NCBI RefSeq assembly: GCF_000428945.1
Contig: NZ_AUAX01000004.1
Span: 310,001 to 374,000 of the forward strand
Direction: 5' to 3'
DNA from: Hamadaea tsunoensis DSM 44101
GTDB lineage: Bacteria > Actinomycetota > Actinomycetes > Mycobacteriales > Micromonosporaceae
DNA length: 64,000 bases
A model generated the notes under the pieces. The model did not search any database. It was not told where the DNA came from and was given only the letters and a program-made list of their open reading frames with translations. The position numbers and the translations under genes were made by a program. Shown piece after piece: positions 48,878 through 60,727 of the stretch. The stretch's first letter is position 1, and every line of letters starts with the position of its first letter.

Positions 48878-49843
48878 TTACGCGTTGCGGGCGGCCATGC
48901 GGGCGCCGACCGCGGCGATCGCCGCCCGCAAGGACGGCGGGTCGAGCACCTCGATCTGGTCGCCGAGCGCCACGAGCTGGTGCTCGGCGACGTGCAGGCT
49001 CTCGACCGGCAGGTCCAGCTCGATCCAGCCTTCCGCGTCGGGCGGCCCGGCGTGCGCCAGCGCCTCCTCGACCGCCCCGATCTCGGTGTGGTGGCGCAGG
49101 TAGACGAGGGCCCGGCCGCTGACCCGCAGGCGGACGCGCTCCCGCCACAGGGTCCGGTCGAACGCGGCCGAGGACTCGGTCCAGAATCCGGCGAGGTCGA
49201 ATCCGGCCGGCCGCTCGAAGACCTCGCCGGTGATCTCCGCCGACACGATCCGCGCGACGCGGTACGAACGCGTGGTCTCGTCCACCCCGGCGACGAGGTA
49301 CCAGACGCCGGCCTTGAGGACGAGCCCGAGCGGATCGAGGACGCGGTCGACGACCGTCTCACCCCGCCGGTACGCGATCTTCGTCCGGCGCTGCTCCCAC
49401 ACGGCGGTGGCGATGTCGGCGAGATGTGTCGGGGGTTCGGCGCGGTGGAACCAGCCCGGCGCGTCGAGGTGGAACCGCTCGGCGAGCTGGGCCGCCCGCT
49501 CCCGCGCTCCCGACGGCAAGGTGGCGAGCAGCTTCGACTGGGCGGTCACGATCGCCGCGCCGAGACCGAGGTCGGCCAGGGCGGTCGGCACTCCGCTGAC
49601 GAACAGGGCCGCCGCTTCCGGGGCGGTGAGCCCGTCCAGGCGCGTACGCCAGCCGTCGAGCAGCCGGATCCCGCCGCCACGGCCCGGTTCCGACCACAAC
49701 GGAACACCGGCCGCCTGCAGCGCGGTCACGTCGCGCAGGATCGTCCGCTCGGAGACCTCCAGGACGGCCGCCAGCTCCGCGGCGGTGGCGCTGCGGCGCG
49801 CCTGCAACGTGAAGAGCAGGGCGATCAGCCGCTCAGACTTCAC
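48878..49843 (-). CDS. WYL-domain transcriptional regulator (YafY type)
   Basis: A 321-residue regulator: N-terminal DeoR-like HTH (ARRSATAAELAAVLEVSERT then ILRDVTALQAAGVPLWSEPG) followed by a WYL domain with GVWYLVAGVDETTRSYRVAR and a WCX-type C-terminus. WYL domains sense nucleic acid fragments or small ligands. The start is GTG 49843 (KSERLIALLFTLQ), where similarity begins. It is divergent from the HNH gene with only 24 nt between starts. Confidence 0.9.
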   Translation of the reverse strand: MKSERLIALLFTLQARRSATAAELAAVLEVSERTILRDVTALQAAGVPLWSEPGRGGGIRLLDGWRTRLDGLTAPEAAALFVSGVPTALADLGLGAAIVTAQSKLLATLPSGARERAAQLAERFHLDAPGWFHRAEPPTHLADIATAVWEQRRTKIAYRRGETVVDRVLDPLGLVLKAGVWYLVAGVDETTRSYRVARIVSAEITGEVFERPAGFDLAGFWTESSAAFDRTLWRERVRLRVSGRALVYLRHHTEIGAVEEALAHAGPPDAEGWIELDLPVESLHVAEHQLVALGDQIEVLDPPSLRAAIAAVGARMAARNA

Positions 49844-49867
49844 GCCGACAGCGTACGGTGATGGTTG

Positions 49868-50575
49868 ATGAAGCGCTACCGGGGGGAGATCATCACGCTG
49901 GTGGTGCTCGTCCTGGTCGCCGCGGCCGTCGCCTGGTTCTGGGACACCGGGCATCAGGAAGAGCCCGCGGCGCAGCCGCCCACCCTGCCGAAAAGCGGCG
50001 TGGCCACCAAGGCCCAGGCCGTCACCCTGCTCGGGAAGCTACCGCGGGAAGCCCAGTCGCACTGGGACAGTTACGACCGGCTGTCGTTCGGCGATCCCCT
50101 GTGGACGGACGACACCGACGCCCCGGGCGGCCACAACGGCTGCGACACCCGCGACGACGTCCTGCGCCGCGACCTCACCGGCGTGCGGCTCGGCACCACC
50201 AACCCGTGCGTCGTGCTCTCCGGTGTGCTCGCCGACCCGTACACCGGCCGGAAGCTGCCCTACGACCGCAGCCGCGCCTCCGAGATCGAGATCGACCACG
50301 TCGTCGCCGTCGCCGCGGCCTGGCGCTCCGGCGCCTGGGCCTGGCCGCCGCAGCGCCGCCGCGCCTTCGCCAACGACACCGACAACCTCCTCGCCGCCGA
50401 CAAGACCACCAACCAGGACAAGCGCAGCCAGACCGCGGACAACTGGAAGCCACCGCGCGCCGCGGCCTGGTGCGACTACGCGAAGCGCTACGTCACCGCC
50501 AAGTCCCGGTACGCGTTGACGGTCACCACGGCCGAAGGAGACGCGCTCGGTCGGATGCTGTCGACGTGCTCCTGA
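49868..50575 (+). CDS. membrane-anchored/secreted HNH nuclease-like protein (DUF1524)
   Basis: A 235-residue protein with a single N-terminal membrane segment (YRGEIITLVVLVLVAAAVAW) and an extracellular domain. The nuclease-type motifs are HNGCDTRDDVLRRDL, EIEIDHVVAVAAAWRSGA and FANDTDNLLAADKTTNQDKR, as in the GmrSD C-terminal/DUF1524 HNH proteins that are common as secreted actinobacterial proteins. Two Cys late in the chain and others at 92 and 115 could form disulfides. ATG 49868 lies 3 nt after a possible TTG start. Confidence 0.83.
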   Translation: MKRYRGEIITLVVLVLVAAAVAWFWDTGHQEEPAAQPPTLPKSGVATKAQAVTLLGKLPREAQSHWDSYDRLSFGDPLWTDDTDAPGGHNGCDTRDDVLRRDLTGVRLGTTNPCVVLSGVLADPYTGRKLPYDRSRASEIEIDHVVAVAAAWRSGAWAWPPQRRRAFANDTDNLLAADKTTNQDKRSQTADNWKPPRAAAWCDYAKRYVTAKSRYALTVTTAEGDALGRMLSTCS

Positions 50576-50604
50576 GGGAACCATTCGCGTACGCGGAGTG
50601 TCTT

Positions 50605-51072
50605 GTGGTCGTGAAGCTTTCCCTCGCGATGACCGCTCTCGTGCTCCTGGCATCCTCCTGCACTCCGTCCGCGCACCCGGCACCTTCGCCGGCGGCGTCG
50701 CCCACGGTGTTCGGGCCGCCCGCGCAGTGCCCGCCGACCGCCACCGCCGCACCCGACACGCGTCAGGCGTACGGGGTGGGGGTCGAGATGTGGGCGCTGC
50801 TGTTCCCGACCGAGTCCGACCTGCGCGCCGGCAGGGAACTCAAGATCGTCGTACGGATCACCGGGCCCGCGGACGTCAGCGTCGGCGCGACCGGCCCCGG
50901 CGGGCGTACGCTCACGCCGGCCTGGGGACCGGAATGGCATGGGGGCAGCACCTTCGAGCATCCCGGCGGGGAGTTCGGAGTGGGCTTCACCTTCCCGGCC
51001 GCGGGCTGCTGGACGCTGCGGGTGTCGAACACCGCCGGGCACGGCGACCTGGCCCTGCGCATCGGGCCCTGA
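50605..51072 (+). CDS. hypothetical lipoprotein
   Basis: A 155-residue lipoprotein: VVVKLSLAMTALVLLASSC with lipobox Cys near residue 19, a Pro/Ala-rich linker, then a compact beta-rich domain (ELKIVVRITGPADVSVGATG; GCWTLRVSNTAGHGDLALRI) with an Ig-like look and two Cys. GTG 50605 has GGAG six nt before it; GTG 50611 is possible. No family recognised. Confidence 0.68.
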   Translation: MVVKLSLAMTALVLLASSCTPSAHPAPSPAASPTVFGPPAQCPPTATAAPDTRQAYGVGVEMWALLFPTESDLRAGRELKIVVRITGPADVSVGATGPGGRTLTPAWGPEWHGGSTFEHPGGEFGVGFTFPAAGCWTLRVSNTAGHGDLALRIGP

Positions 51073-51096
51073 CCCGTCGGCGGTTAGATGTCATCC

Positions 51097-52089
51097 ATGG
51101 CCGAAAAGATCAGATGGGGTGTCCTCGCCACCGGGGGCATCGCCGCCACGTTCACCACGGACCTGCTCACCCTCCCCGACGCCGAGGTGGTGGCGGTCGG
51201 CTCGCGTACGCCCGCCGGCGCCCAGGCGTTCGCCGACCGGTTCGGCATCCCGCGCGCGTACGGCAGCTGGCAGGAGCTGGCCGACGACCCCGAGGTCGAC
51301 ATCGTCTACGTGGCGACCCCGCACAACGCGCACTTCGCCGCGGCCGAGCTGTGCCTGCGCGCGGGCAAGCACGTGCTCTGCGAGAAGCCGTTCACGATCA
51401 ATCTCGCCGAGACGCTGACCCTCATCGACCTGGCCCGGGAGCGCGAGCTGTTCCTGATGGAGGCCATGTGGATGCGGACGAACCCGGCCATGCGGCGGAT
51501 GCTGGAGATCGTCAACGAGGGCCAGATCGGCGAGATCAAGTCCGTGCACGCCGACTTCCACATCCCGGGCCCGTTCGCGCCCGAGCACCGGATGCGCGAC
51601 CCGAAGCTCGGCGGCGGCGCCCTGCTCGACCTCGGCGTCTACCCGGTGACCTTCGCGCACGCCGTCCTCGGCATGCCCGACGCGGTCACCTCCTGGGCGG
51701 CGATGACCCCCGAGGGTGTCGACGAGACCACCGGCATGGTCTTCGGCTACGACTACGGCGCGGTCGCGGCGCTCACCTGCGGCATGACGTCGGTCAGCCC
51801 GGTCAACGCGCTCGTCTCCGGCACCACCGGGCACGTGGAGCTCGGCCCGCTGTTCTTCCGCCCCGACGCGATCCGCCTGCACCGGGCCGGCGAGCAGACC
51901 CAGGTCATCGACGTCCCGTACGCGGGCAACGGCATGGGCCACGAGGCGGTCGAGGCGATGCGCTGCCTGCGCGAAGGGCTGACCGAGAGCCCGCTGGTCA
52001 CCTGGCAGGACTCGATCGAGGTGATGACGCTCCTCGACCGCGTACGCGCGCAGATCGGCGTCTCCTACCCGGGCGAGGAGCACGTGTAG
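51097..52089 (+). CDS. Gfo/Idh/MocA family NAD(P)-dependent oxidoreductase
   Basis: A 330-residue oxidoreductase. N-terminal Rossmann domain with RWGVLATGGIAATFTTDLL and VDIVYVATPHNAHF; the conserved EKP is in HVLCEKPFTINLAE; the C-terminal domain contains GGGALLDLGVYPVTFAHAVL, the usual D-x-G-x-Y/H motif. Family members act on sugars, inositols or dihydrodiols. ATG 51097 (MAEKIRWG) is preferred over ATG 51088. No pathway neighbours to identify the substrate. Confidence 0.88.
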   Translation: MAEKIRWGVLATGGIAATFTTDLLTLPDAEVVAVGSRTPAGAQAFADRFGIPRAYGSWQELADDPEVDIVYVATPHNAHFAAAELCLRAGKHVLCEKPFTINLAETLTLIDLARERELFLMEAMWMRTNPAMRRMLEIVNEGQIGEIKSVHADFHIPGPFAPEHRMRDPKLGGGALLDLGVYPVTFAHAVLGMPDAVTSWAAMTPEGVDETTGMVFGYDYGAVAALTCGMTSVSPVNALVSGTTGHVELGPLFFRPDAIRLHRAGEQTQVIDVPYAGNGMGHEAVEAMRCLREGLTESPLVTWQDSIEVMTLLDRVRAQIGVSYPGEEHV

Positions 52090-52102
52090 GAGACGCCGGC
52101 CG

Positions 52103-52816
52103 TCACAGGACGCGCAGGACGACGGCGGTGGCGTTGTCGTTGCCGCCGACGGCCAGCGCGTCCGCCAGCAGCGAGGCCGCCATCTCCGCGGGGGCGGCGG
52201 CCGAACCGAGCACCTCGGCGAGGCGGCGGTAGGGCACCTCCTCGGCGATGCCGTCGGTGCACAGCAGCAGGACGTCGCCGGGGCGCAGGTTCACGTTCAG
52301 GACGTCCGGCTCGGGTGCGTCCGGGTGACCCAGGTAGCGCAGCAGGTGGTACCGCGCGGTGTGCGCCTGCGGCGAGTTGTGCGACCACCAGCCGTTGACC
52401 GCCCCGAGCCACGCTTCCGTGTGGTCGCTGGTCAGCTGTTCGAGCAGGCCGCCCCGCCACCGGTAGACGCGGGAGTCGCCGAGGTGCGCGATCCACGCCT
52501 GGTGCGCGTCGCCGACCAGGGCCGTCAGCGTGCAACCGGTCAGGTCGGGCCAGCCCCGGCCGCCCTCGCCGACGCGCCGCTGGGCCTCGCCGACGGCCGC
52601 GCGCAGGACATCGGCGTCCGGCCGGACGTCGCGGGTCCGTTCGACGAACGTGTCCACGCCGGTACGCCCCGCGAACGCACTGCCGCGGCCGGACCCCATC
52701 CCGTCGGCGACGACGAGCAGCGGCCAGCCGTCGGCGGTCTGCTCGACGGCGTACACGTCGTAGTCGGCGTCGTAGCGGTTGCCGGTCTGCGAGGCCCCGG
52801 CGGCGGCGTACGTCAT
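52103..52816 (-). CDS. PP2C-family serine/threonine phosphatase
   Basis: A 237-residue PPM phosphatase with all metal-binding motifs: VVADGMGSGRGS, WIAHLGDSRVYRW, LLLCTDGIAEEV and GNDNATAVVL. It is compact, cytoplasmic and has no attached regulatory domain. It likely counters a Ser/Thr kinase elsewhere in the genome; none is in the window. The ATG overlaps the stop of the upstream EamA gene by 4 nt. Confidence 0.9.
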   Translation of the reverse strand: MTYAAAGASQTGNRYDADYDVYAVEQTADGWPLLVVADGMGSGRGSAFAGRTGVDTFVERTRDVRPDADVLRAAVGEAQRRVGEGGRGWPDLTGCTLTALVGDAHQAWIAHLGDSRVYRWRGGLLEQLTSDHTEAWLGAVNGWWSHNSPQAHTARYHLLRYLGHPDAPEPDVLNVNLRPGDVLLLCTDGIAEEVPYRRLAEVLGSAAAPAEMAASLLADALAVGGNDNATAVVLRVL

Positions 52817-53736
52817 TCGGCCGACGCTACCTGTTCGGGCGCGGAGTTTCCGGGGGACCGGTGGGTGGCGAGCACGGAACCGGCGAGCACGAGCACGAAG
52901 CCGACCGCGATCCCGGCCGTGAACTTCTCGTGCAACAGCAGTACGCCCAGCGCCACCGCCACGGCCGGGTTCACGTACGTGATGACCGTCGCGCGTACCG
53001 GGCCGACCTCGTCGATGAGGGCGTTGAAGGTGACCAGGGCGATCGCCGTGCACAGGACGCCCAGCACGATCAGGGACACCACGACCTTGCCCGCCGGCCA
53101 GTGGTCGGGGAGCTGGGCGATGCCGACCGGGGCGTACAGGACGGCTGTGAGCGCCAGCGCGACCGCCATGACGGCGGTCCCGTTCTGCTCGGCCAGGTGA
53201 CGCGACAGGATGAACGGCCCCAGCGCGTACCCGATGGCGACGATCCCGACCTGGACCACCGCCCACGTGTCGCCGCCGGACAGGTCGAGGCCGACGAGCG
53301 CCGCGACACCGGCCAGACCCACGGCGAGGCCGCTGATCCGACGCGGGCCGAGCTTCTCGCCTGCCGGGGAGGGCTTGCCCGAGCCGCCAGAAGTGCGTGC
53401 CGTCGCCCAGCCGAGGAGCGCGCCGACCAGCGGTACGCCGGCGATGAGCAGGCCGGTCAGCGAGCTGGACAGCTGCTGCTCGGCGCGCGACAGCAGGAAC
53501 CAGGGCAGGGCGATCTCGGCGCAGGTGAAGGCCAGCAGCGGTTTCCAGTGCCGGTGCAGCCCGCGCAGCCCGCCGTTGTAGACGGCGATCGGCATGAGCA
53601 GCAGGACGGCGACGGCGCACCGGAAGAACACGAGCGAGGCGGGGGTCACCCCGCCGACGGCGACCTTGATGAACAGATACGGCACGCCCCAGATGACCCC
53701 GAGGGCGACGAACAGGACCCAGCCTTTACGCGACAC
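52813..53736 (-). CDS. EamA-type (DMT superfamily) transporter
   Basis: A 307-residue ten-helix drug/metabolite transporter with two EamA repeats: GWVLFVALGVIWGVPYLFIK and later GIVAIGYALGPFILSRHLAE. GTG 53736 (SRKGWVLF) is preferred because the 11 extra residues of the longer frame are charged and unconserved. It leads a two-gene operon with PP2C. Substrate unknown. Confidence 0.88.
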   Translation of the reverse strand: MSRKGWVLFVALGVIWGVPYLFIKVAVGGVTPASLVFFRCAVAVLLLMPIAVYNGGLRGLHRHWKPLLAFTCAEIALPWFLLSRAEQQLSSSLTGLLIAGVPLVGALLGWATARTSGGSGKPSPAGEKLGPRRISGLAVGLAGVAALVGLDLSGGDTWAVVQVGIVAIGYALGPFILSRHLAEQNGTAVMAVALALTAVLYAPVGIAQLPDHWPAGKVVVSLIVLGVLCTAIALVTFNALIDEVGPVRATVITYVNPAVAVALGVLLLHEKFTAGIAVGFVLVLAGSVLATHRSPGNSAPEQVASAE

Positions 53737-53820
53737 GCGATCATGCTGCCACGCGGGCCGGCCCGCCAACGCCGAACTCCGGCCACGTATGCGCGAGATC
53801 CCGCCTATCGCGCGGCCGCG

Positions 53821-53900
53821 AAGATCCCGTTTGGATCAGGGAAATCACCCGAATCTTGGGCCAAGATTACGTGCGAATCCCTGATCCAAACGGGATCATG
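53821..53900 (+). repeat. dispersed palindromic element, family A, copy A5
   Basis: The most symmetrical copy: GATCCCGTTTGGATCAGGG and CCCTGATCCAAACGGGATC are perfect 19-bp arms, and the core AATCTTGGGCCAAGATT is perfect. Left spacer AAATCACCCG, right spacer ACGTGCGAAT. Lies 16 nt beyond the stop of the GH59 gene on the minus strand and 85 nt upstream of the EamA start. Confidence 0.9.
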
Positions 53901-53915
53901 AGGAGCGGCCGGTGG

Positions 53916-57644
<3,729 letters not shown>

Positions 57645-57648
<4 letters not shown>

Positions 57649-58136
57649 CGCGACACCTCCAGCAGGTCGGGGGCGAGCGTGCGCAGCCGGGCGAGCGCGT
57701 CGCGGGTCTGGCTCTTCACCGTGCCGACCGAGACGCCCAGCGCGGCGGCGGCCTCGGCCTCGGTGAGGTCCTCGAAGTACCGCAGCACGAGGACCGCGCG
57801 CTGGCCGGGGGCGAGCCGGGCGAGCGCGTCGCGGACGGCGACGGTGAGCGACGGGTCGGACTCGCGGGCCGCCACGTCCGGCAGGTCGGCGACCGGGACC
57901 GCTTCGCGCCGGTGCCGCCGCCACCACGAGATGTGCTGGTGATACAGGGCCCGGCGCACGTAGGGCTCGGGATCGCCGCGCAGCTTCTCCCACCGGGACG
58001 CCACGTTGATCAGCGTCTGCTGGACCAGGTCCTCGGCCTGGTGGATGTCGCCCGTCAGCAGGTACGCGACGCGCCCCAGGGCGTCGGACCGGGTCCGCAC
58101 GTACTCCTGGAACGTCTCTCGTGTCTCCTGCCGCAT
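57645..58136 (-). CDS. ECF RNA polymerase sigma factor, SigE-family type
   Basis: A 163-residue ECF sigma factor. Region 2 is FQEYVRTRSDALGRVAYLLT and GDIHQAEDLVQQTLINVASR; region 4 is RLAPGQRAVLVLRYFEDLTE and AEAAAALGVSVGTVKSQTRD. This belongs to the actinobacterial 'SigE70' group, whose members usually pair with membrane proteins rather than classic zinc anti-sigmas. ATG 58136 starts at MRQETRETFQEYV; the longer frame runs back into palindrome B2 and is rejected. It heads the operon with the propeller protein. Confidence 0.92.
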
Positions 58137-58225
58137 CGCCCGCACATTGTGTACACGCACGGCACACCTCGTTTGGAGGGGCCGCCGTCGCACCTTGTTC
58201 GGGCCTGCCTTTCCCTCCGCCGTCC

Positions 58226-58299
58226 CGACGATCTTGCGCGAATGCCTCGAATTCCGCGCCCTTTGCCCGGAAAGCCCGGACATTCGCGCAAGATCGTCG
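58226..58299. repeat. dispersed palindromic element, family B, copy B2
   Basis: Arms CGACGATCTTGCGCGAATG and CATTCGCGCAAGATCGTCG are identical to copy B1; the 36-nt centre (CCTCGAATTCC...AGCCCGGA) is related to that of B1 at most positions. Lies between the sigma-factor start and the downstream end of an XRE gene. Confidence 0.88.
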
Positions 58300-58340
58300 G
58301 AGGCCCCCGACCGTCCGGGAGCTGCGAGCGTCCGGACGGC

Positions 58341-58360
58341 CGAGGGGCCGGAGGCCCTCG
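58341..58360 (-). terminator. hairpin after the XRE gene
   Basis: CGAGGGGCC - GGA - GGCCCTCG, with one bulged G, lies 5 nt beyond the stop codon of the minus-strand gene at 58366. Confidence 0.55.
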
Positions 58361-58365
58361 ACGGA

Positions 58366-58761
58366 TCAGGCGGCGGTGCGGAGGAGGTGGAGGGTGTCGA
58401 GGATGCGCTGCCAGTCCGTGGCGGTCAGGTCGCGGCCGGCGAGCGCCCCGAGCGCCGCCATCGCCGCCAGGACGTCGGCGCGGACCAGGTCGCCGGTGAC
58501 GCGGGCGAAAGCCGCAGCGCCCGCGAACTCCAGCAGTCCCGGCGGCAGCGGCGTGCCCGGCTGGTCGAGCTGCACCGTCAGGCGTACGCCGAGGGCGGCC
58601 GCGAGGCTGTTGACCGCGGTCAGCGTCGGGTTGCCCCGGCCGTTCTCCAGGTTGGCGATGTAGGGGACGGACAACCCGGCGTCCGCCGCGACCGAGGCGA
58701 TCGTGCGGCCGGCCGCCTGGCGACGCGTACGCAGGCGGGCGCCGAGCTCGTTTATCTCCAC
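58366..58761 (-). CDS. XRE-family HTH regulator
   Basis: A 131-residue protein with an N-terminal HTH (ELGARLRTRRQAAGRTIASV then AADAGLSVPYIANLENGRGN) and a helical C-terminal part (LEFAGAAAFARVTGDLVRAD, DWQRILDTLHLLRTAA). GTG 58761 gives VEINELGARLRT; an ATG 8 nt upstream runs into a stop within six codons. It is divergent from an MFS gene only 45 nt away, so it probably controls that exporter. Confidence 0.85.
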   Translation of the reverse strand: MEINELGARLRTRRQAAGRTIASVAADAGLSVPYIANLENGRGNPTLTAVNSLAAALGVRLTVQLDQPGTPLPPGLLEFAGAAAFARVTGDLVRADVLAAMAALGALAGRDLTATDWQRILDTLHLLRTAA

Positions 58762-58806
58762 GGAAGCATCTTGCCACGAAGTGTTCTGTCGGAATAGTGT
58801 CGGGCC

Positions 58807-60045
58807 GTGCTGCGCCGCCTCCTCGCCGCGACGACGATCGACTCCTTCGGCTCGTGGCTGCTCGTGTTCGCCCTCCCGCTGGAGGTCTACCGGCGTACCG
58901 GGTCGGCGATGTCCACCGGCGTGACGCTCGCGCTGCAGGCGGCGCCGGCCGTCCTCTGGGGACCGTGGGCGGGCACCGTCGTCGACCGGTTCGACCGCCG
59001 CCGCCTGCTGGTCGCCGCCAATCTCGTCGCCGCCGCCGGGGTCGCCCTGCTGCTCACCGACGCCCTCTACCTCGGCATCCTCGTGGAGAGCGCGGCCGTC
59101 TGCCTGCTCCAGCCCGCCCTGCGCTCGGTCACCCCGGTGCTGGCCGGATCGCCCGAGCGGCTCGGTTCGGCGAACGCGTACTCGGCGTTCGCGGGCAGCG
59201 CCTTCCGCATGGTCGGGCCGCTCGCCGGGACGCTGCTGCCGTTCGGGACCGCCGTCGCGGCCGACCTCGTCAGCTACCTCGTCTCCGCCGCACTGCTCTC
59301 CACCGTCGTGGTCCCGGCCGTGGCGCGCGCCGGGCCGCCGTCGATCCGCGCCGGGCTGCGGTTCGTCGCGCGTACCCCGCTGCTGCGCGGACTCATCCTC
59401 GCGAGCTGGGCGTACTGGACCGCCAACGCCGGGCTCACCGTCCTGCTCATCCCGCGCTTCGGCGGCCACGTCGGCCTGCTGATCGCCGGGCTCGGCGCCG
59501 GCTACCTCGCCGGCTCCGCCCTTTCCAAGATCTTCCTTTCCGGGTACGCGACGCGCAGCGTCCTCGCTCTCGCGTACACGATGGTGGGGTTGTGCTTCCT
59601 GGTGATGTTCACGGCCCCGGCGTTCGTCGTGGCGCTGGCCGCGGTGACCGTGGCGGGCGTGCCGGGGGCGGTCGCGACCGTCCTGACCGGACACCGCATG
59701 CAGACCGCGACCCCGGACGGGCTGCGCGGACGGGTGGCCGCGGCGTTCGGCGCGAGTGACGCCCTCGCGGCGGTCGCCGGAGCGGTGCTGGCGCCCGCGC
59801 TGGTCGCGGGGTTCGGGCTCGGCGGAGCGCAGCGGGTGCTGAGCGCGGCGATCCTCGGCGTCGCCGCCCTCACCGCGCTTCTGCGCCCCGACGCCGCGCC
59901 GGCGGGGCAGGATGGAACGCATGGAGATCAACCTGTCGGGGCGCCGCGCGCTCGTCACGGGATCGACGCAGGGGATCGGCCGGGTGATCGCGGCGGGCCT
60001 GGCCCGGGCGGGAGCGACCACGGTGATCAACGGACGGCGGCCTGA
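58807..60045 (+). CDS. MFS exporter with long 3' overlap into the next gene
   Basis: A 412-residue major facilitator with about ten to twelve helices, beginning VLRRLLAATTIDSFGSWLLV and containing the A-type motif VDRFDRRRLLV. It resembles DHA3-type exporters. The last 45 residues (from QDGTHGDQPVGAPRARHGID) are polar, Gly/Asp-rich and lie entirely within the following SDR gene in another frame, giving an overlap of about 130 nt. The natural end of such a transporter would be near residue 370. The ancestral stop was probably lost by mutation or frameshift. Confidence 0.82.
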   Translation: MLRRLLAATTIDSFGSWLLVFALPLEVYRRTGSAMSTGVTLALQAAPAVLWGPWAGTVVDRFDRRRLLVAANLVAAAGVALLLTDALYLGILVESAAVCLLQPALRSVTPVLAGSPERLGSANAYSAFAGSAFRMVGPLAGTLLPFGTAVAADLVSYLVSAALLSTVVVPAVARAGPPSIRAGLRFVARTPLLRGLILASWAYWTANAGLTVLLIPRFGGHVGLLIAGLGAGYLAGSALSKIFLSGYATRSVLALAYTMVGLCFLVMFTAPAFVVALAAVTVAGVPGAVATVLTGHRMQTATPDGLRGRVAAAFGASDALAAVAGAVLAPALVAGFGLGGAQRVLSAAILGVAALTALLRPDAAPAGQDGTHGDQPVGAPRARHGIDAGDRPGDRGGPGPGGSDHGDQRTAA

Positions 60046-60715
60046 GCGCGTCGAGACCGTGCTCGCCGAGCTGCGCGCCGCCGACCCGGCCGCCGCCTTC
60101 GAGGGCGCGGCCGCGGACGTCGCCACCGCCGAAGGGGTCGCCGCGCTGCTCGCCGCGCTGCCCGAGGTCGACATCCTGGTCAACAACCTCGGCATCTTCG
60201 GCGCGGTGCCGGTCCTCGACGTCGACGACGAGCTGTGGCAGCGCTACTGGGACACCAACGTCATGTCCGGCGTACGCCTGAGCCGCGCGTACCTGCCGGG
60301 GATGCGGGACCGGGGCTGGGGCCGGGTGCTGTTCCTGGCCAGTGACTCCGCGGTCGCCATCCCGGCAGAGATGGTCCACTACGGCGTCACCAAGACCGCC
60401 CTGCTCGCCGTCTCCCGCGGGTACGCGAAGGCCATGGCCGGCACCGGCGTCACGGTGAACTCGGTGATCGCCGGGCCGACCCACACCGAAGGGGTCGAGG
60501 AGTTCGCCCGCCAGCTCGTCGGCGACGACCTGCCGTGGGACGAGGCGCAGCACGAGTTCATGGTCCACCACCGGCCGAACTCGCTGATCCAGCGGCTCAT
60601 CGAACCCGAGGAGATCGCCAACATGGTGGTCTACCTCAGCTCGCCGCTCGCGGCGGCGAGCACCGGCGGGGCGCTGCGCGTCGACGGCGGCTACGTGGAC
60701 TCGATCCTGCCCTGA
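59912..60715 (+). CDS. short-chain dehydrogenase/reductase
   Basis: A 267-residue classical SDR: RRALVTGSTQGIGRVIAAGL (TGxxxGIG), VDILVNNLGIF (NNxG), active-site SDSAV and HYGVTKTALL (YxxxK). It ends with GGALRVDGGYVDSIL as usual for the family. ATG 59912 (MERMEINLSG) is preceded by GGGGCAGG; ATG 59921 is an alternative. Both lie inside the tail of the MFS gene, so the two are likely co-transcribed and coupled. Confidence 0.9.
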   Translation: MERMEINLSGRRALVTGSTQGIGRVIAAGLARAGATTVINGRRPERVETVLAELRAADPAAAFEGAAADVATAEGVAALLAALPEVDILVNNLGIFGAVPVLDVDDELWQRYWDTNVMSGVRLSRAYLPGMRDRGWGRVLFLASDSAVAIPAEMVHYGVTKTALLAVSRGYAKAMAGTGVTVNSVIAGPTHTEGVEEFARQLVGDDLPWDEAQHEFMVHHRPNSLIQRLIEPEEIANMVVYLSSPLAAASTGGALRVDGGYVDSILP

Positions 60716-60727
60716 CCGCGGCCCGGT

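Noticed and set aside
58366-60195. 609-codon minus-strand frame ending in the XRE gene
   Set aside because: Only the last 131 codons resemble a protein. The rest is antisense to the MFS and SDR genes.
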